Positions 1-5,280 of a stretch of 5,280 nt of DNA are shown piece by piece. Origin of the DNA: Verrucomicrobiia bacterium (GTDB taxonomy: Bacteria; Verrucomicrobiota; Verrucomicrobiia; Opitutales; Opitutaceae); assembly GCA_030424825.1 (NCBI GenBank), contig JAUHWE010000380.1, forward strand, positions 1-5,280. Reading direction: 5' to 3'. A program made the position numbers and the translations under genes. A model generated the notes under the pieces. That model was not told where the DNA came from. It made no database searches and was given only the letters and a program-made list of their open reading frames with translations. Every line of letters starts with the position of its first letter. Within the stretch, counting starts at the first letter, position 1.

Positions 1-867
1 GCTCAGTCCGGAGACTGCGCAGCGCGAGGCGTAGAGCCCGGGCGCGTCGGGCGACTCGAAGGCGATGAGCAGGGCGTTGCGTTCCTGATCCTTGCCGACC
101 ACGACGTAGTTCTGATGATCCGTATTGGAGGGGATGCCGATGCCCTTGCGTTGCCCGATCGTAAAGTAGTGGAGCCCCTTGTGCTCCCCCAGCAAGGCAT
201 CGTCCTCAGCCCGGTGTATGGGGCCGGGCCGGTCGGGAACGTATTCCCGGAGAAAGTCCTGCATCTTGATATTCCCAATGAAGCAGATCCCTTGGCTGTC
301 CTTCTTGCCGGCGTTGGGGAGCGAGGCCTTCTGGGCGAGGGCCCGAATTTCCGGCTTCACCAGATGGCCGATCGGAAACAGCGCGTAGCGGACCTGCTCT
401 GGCTTCATGAGGGCCAGAAAATAAGTCTGGTCCTTGTTCTTGTCCACCCCCTCGAGAATCGAGGGTCCCGTTGGGCCATGTTCCAGCCTTGCGTAGTGTC
501 CGGTTGCCACGCGGTCGAATCCCTGTTCCACCGCATAGTCCCGAAAGACACCGAACTTGATCTCCCGATTGCACATGACGTCTGGATTGGGAGTGACGCC
601 CGATTGGTACCCTTCGAGCAGGTAGTCGACGATGCGGGTCCGGTAGTCCTGCATCAGGTTGACGACGCGAAAGGGAATCCCCAACTGATCTGCCACCGCC
701 GCCGCGTCTTCAATGTCCTGCTGCCAGGGGCAGTCGCCGAGGATCTCGTCCTCGTTGATCCAGTTTTTCATGTAGGCCCCTTCGACGTCGTAGCCTTGCT
801 CCTGCAGAAGCAAAGCCGCGACGCTGCTGTCAACGCCCCCAGACATGGCGACTAGAACCTTTTGCAC
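1..867 (-). CDS. mnmA: tRNA-specific 2-thiouridylase MnmA (3' end cut off by window edge)
   Basis: MnmA thiolates U34 at the wobble position of tRNA-Lys, -Glu and -Gln in the cytoplasm: it adenylates U34 with ATP and then transfers sulfur from a protein persulfide. Seen here: the PP-loop SGGVDSS at residues 9-15, the nucleophile C99 in NPDVMCN, HYARLE at 124-129, the persulfide cysteine C195 in [11 protein letters not shown] (188-198), and the central-domain motif [13 protein letters not shown] (233-245). The cysteine spacing fits E. coli C102/C199. The frame has 289 codons; the family is usually about 360-370 residues, so roughly the last 75 (C-terminal beta-barrel) lie outside. I chose the GTG at 865-867, which gives [15 protein letters not shown]; the next in-frame ATG (844-846) would begin just before the PP-loop and remove its first beta-strand. 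No in-frame ATG lies close upstream. Only a weak GAGTGG precedes the start. A 152-base gap separates it from the glycosyltransferase upstream, so it may have its own promoter, but I see no convincing one. Confidence 0.96.
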   Translation of the reverse strand, partial: MQKVLVAMSGGVDSSVAALLLQEQGYDVEGAYMKNWINEDEILGDCPWQQDIEDAAAVADQLGIPFRVVNLMQDYRTRIVDYLLEGYQSGVTPNPDVMCNREIKFGVFRDYAVEQGFDRVATGHYARLEHGPTGPSILEGVDKNKDQTYFLALMKPEQVRYALFPIGHLVKPEIRALAQKASLPNAGKKDSQGICFIGNIKMQDFLREYVPDRPGPIHRAEDDALLGEHKGLHYFTIGQRKGIGIPSNTDHQNYVVVGKDQERNALLIAFESPDAPGLYASRCAVSGLS

Positions 868-971
868 GCGCCCACTCAGGCAATTACAATCCCGTGCCGC
901 AAGCTTGGAGATTCGATTAACGACGAAGCAGGGGTCCAAAACGCTTTCGGCGACTGTATTCTCTCACCCCA

Positions 972-1019
972 TTGTCTGCACTTTAACCCCTAAACGTTTA
1001 TGCGTTAAAGTGCAGATAA
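972..1019. repeat. 48-bp near-perfect palindrome between the glycosyltransferase and mnmA
   Basis: The sequence is symmetric about the axis between bases 995 and 996. Arms TCTGCACTTTAAC (975-987) and GTTAAAGTGCAGA (1004-1016) match perfectly over 13 bp. The centre TAAACGTTTA (991-1000) is itself a perfect 10-bp palindrome on the same axis. Counting outward to 972/1019, 21 of 24 pairs are complementary; the mismatches are 974/1017, 988/1003 and 990/1001. It starts one base beyond the glycosyltransferase stop codon and ends about 105 bases before the mnmA start. As RNA it would fold into a long hairpin with a very small loop. Neither strand has a T-run after it, so it is not a classical intrinsic terminator. 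It could be a transcript-stabilising or terminating hairpin, a dimeric regulator site, or one copy of a dispersed palindromic element. The structure is certain; the role is unknown. Confidence 0.9.
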
Positions 1020-2333
1020 CTAGGCTGAATCCAAGGTGGGTTGGAGGGTGAGGAGTTGGAGGGAGAGGAGGCGGGTGTCGTCGTTTTCGCCTGTGAGCTG
1101 GGGAACGAAGTACTGGTTGCTCGTAATCAGGACGGGCGTGGGATTCGAAGCGTTTTGGGGGACCGGAATTTCCATCTCCCAGCGACGATTGGGCTTCTTT
1201 TTCCAGTGAGAGCTCGCCTCTCCTTCGATTTTGACAACGGCTTGGAAATCGGTGTTAGAGAAGGTTTCCGGGATCTCGATTTCGACTTGGATCATCACTG
1301 TGTTTGATGGGAGGGAGATACGAGTTTCGTAAAAGGGGCCGATCCACTGGTTGGGGCAGAGATCTTCAGGCGGCGAGGCTTGGAAGCGACGGGCGAGTTT
1401 GGTCCATCCTCGGGTCGCTGCAATGGGGTAGAGAATTCGGGGAGCGAGTTCGAGTGGAGCCTTCCAAGCGGCGACGAGGCTGAGGAGAAAGGCCTTGAAT
1501 GGCGCCTTTTTCAAGATAGCCGCTTCTGCTTTTCGAACGGCTTGAATCGCTTGGGGGCGTCGGCTCCTCTGATAGAGCCTGTGCGAAATCTCGCAACGCC
1601 AGCGAAGAGGGGTCAGCCACGATCCCCAGTAGCGGCGACTGATCTCGATGCACTCCTCTATGAGAGTGTCCCGTGTTTTGTTAACGGTTTTGGAGGAGTC
1701 GTGAAGGCGGTAACGGCTCCAGACTTCCGGAACGGGATGGAAGCGGTATGTCTTGCTGAAACGGCAGAACAGATCGTAGTCCAGGGCGTGCGCAATTGTG
1801 GCGTCAATTCCACCACAGGTTTCCCATACGGTACGGTGCCAGAAGGTGGAAGGTTGCGGGATTTGATTGTAGCGCCGTTTCCAGATCGCGAGTTGGTCAA
1901 AGTGGGAGGTGTACTGGAAAGGATGGTCCTTCCCTTCTTTGGCGGGGTCGTTTCCGAAAAAGAGACTTCGGCCAAAGACGATGTATCGTTTGTGCGCGGG
2001 ATCGATTTCGAGGGCGACCCGATTTAGACAGCCATCCAGTAGGGTGTCGTCAGAATTGAGAAATCCGAGGATCTCTCCGGTGGCCCTCGCGAATCCGCGA
2101 TTGAGCGCGTCCGCCTGTCCATGATCGGCTTCCACGAAGAGCTTAAACAGGCGAGGATGTTGGCGGACGAAGCGCTTTGCGATCTCGACTGACTGGTCCG
2201 TCGATCCGCCTTCCTGGATGATTACTTCCAGGTTAGGATAGTCCTGATTAACGAGGCTTTGCAGCGTTTCCTCCAGATAGGCTCCCTGATTGAAAGAGGG
2301 AGTGACGATGGAGATTTTTGGCAGCTCATTCAT
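1020..2333 (-). CDS. family 2 glycosyltransferase with C-terminal beta-rich extension
   Basis: Likely transfers a sugar from a nucleotide-sugar donor onto a cell-surface polysaccharide, lipid or protein acceptor on the cytoplasmic side; donor and acceptor cannot be read from the sequence. Residues 6-215 show a GT-A fold: KISIVTPSFNQGAYLEETL (6-24), QEGGSTDQS (40-48), the HGQADALNRGF stretch (71-81), the DXD-like metal site NSDD (93-96), QPSTFWHR (160-167), the acidic DYD (185-187) and YRLHDSSKT (208-216). Residues 217-320 are mostly helical and basic, with a moderately hydrophobic segment at about 279-305 that is not a clear transmembrane helix. Residues 325-437 look beta-rich and lie outside the catalytic domain; I do not recognise this part. 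The usual Asp in the DGGSTD motif is Glu here (E41). ATG 2331-2333 is the only ATG after an in-frame stop ten codons upstream; no Shine-Dalgarno sequence is visible. Neighbours do not include other polysaccharide genes. Confidence 0.9.
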   Translation of the reverse strand: MNELPKISIVTPSFNQGAYLEETLQSLVNQDYPNLEVIIQEGGSTDQSVEIAKRFVRQHPRLFKLFVEADHGQADALNRGFARATGEILGFLNSDDTLLDGCLNRVALEIDPAHKRYIVFGRSLFFGNDPAKEGKDHPFQYTSHFDQLAIWKRRYNQIPQPSTFWHRTVWETCGGIDATIAHALDYDLFCRFSKTYRFHPVPEVWSRYRLHDSSKTVNKTRDTLIEECIEISRRYWGSWLTPLRWRCEISHRLYQRSRRPQAIQAVRKAEAAILKKAPFKAFLLSLVAAWKAPLELAPRILYPIAATRGWTKLARRFQASPPEDLCPNQWIGPFYETRISLPSNTVMIQVEIEIPETFSNTDFQAVVKIEGEASSHWKKKPNRRWEMEIPVPQNASNPTPVLITSNQYFVPQLTGENDDTRLLSLQLLTLQPTLDSA

Positions 2334-2507
2334 CCGGGATGGCGCGTCGAGGCTGTTCCGCTAGAGGAAGCAGTCCGTACGAAGGCAAACTTTTGAGTAG
2401 ATTGGGTTCGACTGGCAAGCGTTATGGAGGGATTAAAGCTATGTTGCGGAAGCATTAAGAGCAGGCTGGCATTATTCAATCCATTGGCCTAGAACTCGTC
2501 TTTTCTC
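2334..2507. other. divergent intergenic region (glycosyltransferase / nucleotidyltransferase)
   Basis: This 174-base gap separates two genes transcribed away from each other, so promoters for both should lie here or at its edges (inference from gene order). I found no -35/-10 pair with good match and spacing on either strand, no clear operator repeat and no riboswitch-like fold. Both downstream genes lack a purine-rich ribosome-binding site: the bases before the plus-strand ATG are pyrimidine-rich (GTCTTTTCTC). A 22-codon open frame, 2424-2492, precedes the plus-strand gene in the same frame and ends in TAG; there is no evidence that it is translated. Confidence 0.6.
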
Positions 2508-3221
2508 ATGACCCCGGAGATTTTCACTCAACAATTGCGTGATTTGCTAGACGACTCGCTGGTTTCGGTGATCCTGTATGGTTCGGCCACGACGGGGGAG
2601 CGATCGGAGAAATACTCCGACTACAATCTGATGGTCGTGTGCACACAGCTCGGGCGGGTCGAACTGGATTTAATCAGGCCTTTAACGGTCAGATGGGTAG
2701 AATTTGGAAATCCGCCCCCCTTGCTCTTCACCTGGAAGGTGTTGAAGAACTCTTCGGACGTATTCCCCATTGAACTCCTCGATATGAAGGAGAATCACGT
2801 CATTCTTTATGGGGAGGATGTGTTGAAGCGATTGCCGGTTAGCCATGCGAATCTTCGATTTCAGCTCGAACACGAATTGAAGGGGAAACTCATCCAGCTC
2901 CGGGAGCGCTATCTGCTCATTGACGGATCTGAAGAGGAGTTGGCGGAGCTATTAATAGCGACCCTGTCAACGTTTCAAATACTGCTTCGTGGAGGACTTC
3001 GGTTTTTCGAAGTGTCGGTTCCCTTCCGGAAGCGGGAGGCGGTCCGTCGATTTGCCATGCATGCACCCTTCGAGCTGGCAGTATTTGATGAGATCCAGGA
3101 ACTCAAGGACGGCAAGATCGAATTGGAAATGGTCGACGTGCGCGACATTTTCCAGCGGTTTCTGCTGACCGTGGAAAACGCGGCGAATCTGATTCACGAG
3201 ATTGGCCACCGGAGAGGTTAA
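2508..3221 (+). CDS. nucleotidyltransferase-fold protein, SDYN variant
   Basis: Residues 18-104 carry the DNA polymerase beta-like (minimal) nucleotidyltransferase signature. The strand-turn VSVILYGSATTGE (19-31) holds the G25-S26 motif, followed by YSDYNLMVV (36-44), where the usual D-x-D metal pair is D38-x-N40. A later acidic strand, FPIELLDMKENHVILYGED (86-104), offers E89 and D92 as the third metal ligand. Residues 112-237 look all-helical (LEHELKGKLIQLRERYLL, then AELLIATLSTFQILLRGG and IFQRFLLTVENAANLIHE), as in many proteins where this fold is joined to a substrate- or partner-binding helical bundle. The family moves NMP groups onto nucleic acids, proteins or small molecules; the substrate here is unknown, and the Asn could reduce or abolish catalysis. 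ATG 2508 is the only ATG after an in-frame TAG at 2490-2492. A GH13 gene follows after 80 bases on the same strand, perhaps in one transcript. No HEPN toxin partner is seen in the window. Confidence 0.8.
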   Translation: MTPEIFTQQLRDLLDDSLVSVILYGSATTGERSEKYSDYNLMVVCTQLGRVELDLIRPLTVRWVEFGNPPPLLFTWKVLKNSSDVFPIELLDMKENHVILYGEDVLKRLPVSHANLRFQLEHELKGKLIQLRERYLLIDGSEEELAELLIATLSTFQILLRGGLRFFEVSVPFRKREAVRRFAMHAPFELAVFDEIQELKDGKIELEMVDVRDIFQRFLLTVENAANLIHEIGHRRG

Positions 3222-3301
3222 TCCGATTCTTTGGGCTTCCTTGCTTGTCAATTTACAGGAATTGAAGTTGAGGTCTTATTTGAATCCTCAATTGGACAAT
3301 T

Positions 3302-5280
3302 ATGTCGTCACACGAAGCACATCGCATCGCTAAGGCTTTTCTCGCATCACCCAACGAGGGAGTGCTGGAGCTTTCCCATGACTGGAAAGCGCCTCGACTT
3401 CCTCGTATTAGTTTGGATAGCAAGCCCAATGGGGCTCTCAATATCAAGCGCATACCCGTTAGCGATTTTGCGTTTGAAAGCCGATATTATATCGACGAAA
3501 AGAATTTCGGCGTATTCATTTTCGATCCGATTGATTACCCAATTTTCGAATACGAATCGTTTTCAATCTACGTGGCAGGATCCTTCAATGGATGGCAGGA
3601 AGCGGTTGGCGTGGAAAAATGGCGCATGGCGCTCGTTTCATTTGAGGGACGAAAGGTATACGCTTTACGGCTGCCGCTGGAACTGTTGGCTGGCGAGGGG
3701 GACACCCTTTTCAAGTTTGTAACGGATCAGCATTTTTGGATACCGGTAGATTCGGATGCTCCCAATGTCGTAAGTGACGATATGGGGAACAGTAATTACC
3801 GTTTCACGACGAAACGAAGCGGGAGACATCGTTTCCGTTTCAAGCTCGCCAAGCCGCTTGCCCTTTCGGAAAACCACACCCTAATTTACCATGGCAGGGT
3901 TCATAAACACCGGGCGAGTCTCGATCCGGGACCGTTTTTCTTCGATCTAAAATCGGAAAAGCCTCTCGGGGCGATTGTGGATGGGAATCGTACGACGTTT
4001 CGGCTTTTCGCTCCACGAGCCAAGTGGGTGAAAGTCGGCGTTTTTCAGAAAGGGGATTTGGGGGCGAGCATAGACTGGTCCTTGATGAAACCGTCAGACG
4101 ACTATGTTTGGGAGGTGACGTTTCCTGAAAATCTTGCCGGCGCCCGCTACTGGTATCGACTGGATGGGCCAGAAGGTCCAACGGGGAATTTCGATCCGGA
4201 TTTCCGGATTCTCGATCCCTATGCGAAAGCGACGGAGAGTCGGGAAGGACCGGGTATTGTTGTGGATGATAAACGGTATCCGGTCGTCCGACCCTTCCGG
4301 TCTCCGGCGTGGCAGGACTTGATTGTGATGGAGGCGCACACGAGGGATCTGGTGGCGTGTTTGCCGGAGAACCGGGAAAAGCAGGTTCCCCTGGGTTTCT
4401 CGGATCTGAGCCGCTACGTTGAGTCGGAAAACCTTTATCCACTCAGCCTTGGCGTGAATGCGATCGAGCTTCAGCCGATACAGGAGAACGACAGCCAGTC
4501 TTACGCTGAGTATCATTGGGGATACATGACGGCAAATTTCTTCTCGCCCGCCTCCTCTTATGCGAGCGATCCGGAGAATGCGTCCCAGATTGAAGAGTTT
4601 CGTGAGTTAGTATCCAGCATCCACAGACGAGGAATGGCGGTGATTCTGGATGTGGTATACAATCACGTGGGAGAGCCAGCCCATTTGATGTTCATCGACA
4701 AATTGTACTATTTTCATCTGGAAGGAGAGGGGGAGCTGACAAATTGGAGTGGTTGCGGAAACGATTTGAGATGCGATGCTCCTATGGCGAGTCGCATTAT
4801 TATTGAAAGCCTGATACACCTAGTCGCTTTTTACGGCGTCGACGGGTTTCGCTTTGATCTAGCCGATCTCGTGGGCAAAGCCGTTTTGCAGAAAGTGGAG
4901 AAAGCCCTGAAGGCAATTAAGCCAGACATTATACTAATCGCTGAACCGTGGAGTTTTCGAGGGCATATCGGTAGGGATTTGAGGGATACGGGTTTTGCGT
5001 CCTGGAACGATGGTTACCGAGAGAGCGTGAAATCCTATGTGAAGGGGGAATTGCACCCCGATGCCCTCAGCCATTTCCTGACGGGGTCGCCGGACGACTA
5101 CGCCAGTTGGCCGGCCCAGACCGTAAACTACACGGAATCGCATGACGATCGCACTTGGATCGATGTGATTACCGAGCACGCAGACAACAATGGGTCGCAC
5201 CCTACGGTGAACGACCAGAGGCGGACGCGGATGATGGGGGCCATTTTGATGATGTCGATCGGCATGCCCTTGATCCACGC
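3302..5280 (+). CDS. GH13 pullulanase/isoamylase-like alpha-glucan debranching enzyme (3' end cut off by window edge)
   Basis: Predicted to hydrolyse alpha-glucan linkages, most likely alpha-1,6 branches of glycogen or a similar polymer. The frame has 659 codons in the window and stays open to the edge. Residues 1-84 are unassigned. Residues 86-170 form a CBM48/AMPK-type glucan-binding module (IYVAGSFNGW at 89-98, LFKFVTDQHFW, DDMGNSNYRF). Residues 224-310 form a second CBM48/E-set module (TFRLFAPRAKWVKVGVF, ARYWYRLDG). The TIM barrel follows from about 340. GH13 region I is DVVYNH (450-455), region II GFRFDLAD (515-522) with nucleophile D519, region III IAEPW (546-550) with acid/base E548, and region IV ESHDD (612-616) with D615 as transition-state stabiliser. 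SGCGND (483-488) is typical of type I pullulanases, but their YNWGYDP motif reads YHWGYMT (404-410). There is no signal peptide, so a cytoplasmic role is likely. ATG 3302 is the first start after an in-frame TGA at 3281-3283. The remaining barrel and C-terminal beta domain lie beyond the edge. Confidence 0.92.
   Translation, partial: MSSHEAHRIAKAFLASPNEGVLELSHDWKAPRLPRISLDSKPNGALNIKRIPVSDFAFESRYYIDEKNFGVFIFDPIDYPIFEYESFSIYVAGSFNGWQEAVGVEKWRMALVSFEGRKVYALRLPLELLAGEGDTLFKFVTDQHFWIPVDSDAPNVVSDDMGNSNYRFTTKRSGRHRFRFKLAKPLALSENHTLIYHGRVHKHRASLDPGPFFFDLKSEKPLGAIVDGNRTTFRLFAPRAKWVKVGVFQKGDLGASIDWSLMKPSDDYVWEVTFPENLAGARYWYRLDGPEGPTGNFDPDFRILDPYAKATESREGPGIVVDDKRYPVVRPFRSPAWQDLIVMEAHTRDLVACLPENREKQVPLGFSDLSRYVESENLYPLSLGVNAIELQPIQENDSQSYAEYHWGYMTANFFSPASSYASDPENASQIEEFRELVSSIHRRGMAVILDVVYNHVGEPAHLMFIDKLYYFHLEGEGELTNWSGCGNDLRCDAPMASRIIIESLIHLVAFYGVDGFRFDLADLVGKAVLQKVEKALKAIKPDIILIAEPWSFRGHIGRDLRDTGFASWNDGYRESVKSYVKGELHPDALSHFLTGSPDDYASWPAQTVNYTESHDDRTWIDVITEHADNNGSHPTVNDQRRTRMMGAILMMSIGMPLIH

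Noticed and set aside
115..855. 246-codon open frame on the plus strand opposite mnmA
   Set aside because: It lies antisense to the clearly conserved MnmA coding frame; its translation shows no recognisable domain and it arises as a shadow of that gene's codon bias.
975..1016. Palindrome as an integron attC site
   Set aside because: GTTAAAG and CTTTAAC resemble the core sites but fail the outer consensus base on each side, the near-continuous symmetry lacks the expected L-box and spacer layout, and no integrase or cassette array is present.
972..1019. Palindrome as a standard intrinsic terminator
   Set aside because: No run of T follows the stem on either strand, and the stem is not GC-rich.
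1380..2027. 215-codon plus-strand open frame opposite the glycosyltransferase
   Set aside because: Antisense shadow of a well-supported GT2 gene with no recognisable motif.
2334..2507. Sigma-70 or sigma-54 promoter candidates in the divergent gap
   Set aside because: The best candidates match only about half of the consensus bases or have poor spacing, so none can be supported.
3245..3299. Imperfect inverted repeat TTGTCAATT / AATTGGACAA just before the GH13 start
   Set aside because: The match needs a bulge and the loop is long; a competing TTGAGG/CCTCAA pairing overlaps it. This is within what AT-rich intergenic sequence gives by chance.
3840..4442. 200-codon minus-strand open frame opposite the GH13 gene
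   Set aside because: The protein is rich in Pro, Ser and Arg, as expected of a complementary-strand shadow; the GH13 frame in the same place has intact domains.

Overview
The window holds four protein-coding genes, two of them cut by the window edges, in two divergent pairs. Base composition is moderate, near half GC, and no mobile element, CRISPR array, tRNA or rRNA is visible. The MnmA sequence (with its YMKNWIN and [11 protein letters not shown] stretches), the SDYN-type nucleotidyltransferase, and the lack of clear Shine-Dalgarno sequences before the starts together suggest a Verrucomicrobiota bacterium, perhaps of the Opitutae/Puniceicoccales side. This placement is inference from remembered family resemblance and was not tested.

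Left half, minus strand: the 5' part (289 codons) of mnmA, the tRNA 2-thiouridylase, runs off the left edge. Upstream of it lies a 152-base gap, and then a family 2 glycosyltransferase of 437 residues with an extra C-terminal beta-rich region. Directly after the glycosyltransferase stop codon sits a 48-bp near-perfect palindrome (21 of 24 base pairs symmetric), the most striking non-coding signal in the window.

Right half, plus strand: after a 174-base divergent intergenic region comes a 237-residue protein with a nucleotidyltransferase-fold signature in which the second metal-binding Asp position is Asn. It is followed 80 bases later by a large GH13 pullulanase/isoamylase-like debranching enzyme. 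That enzyme carries two N-terminal glucan-binding (CBM48-type) modules, has no signal peptide and is cut by the right edge after 659 codons.

The genes do not form an obvious single pathway. MnmA is translation housekeeping, the glycosyltransferase points to surface polysaccharide or glycoconjugate synthesis, and the GH13 enzyme points to intracellular glycogen or alpha-glucan turnover. The window reads as mostly ordinary chromosomal sequence. I found no convincing evidence of a new defence or mobile system. The palindrome and the atypical nucleotidyltransferase are the items most worth a second look.
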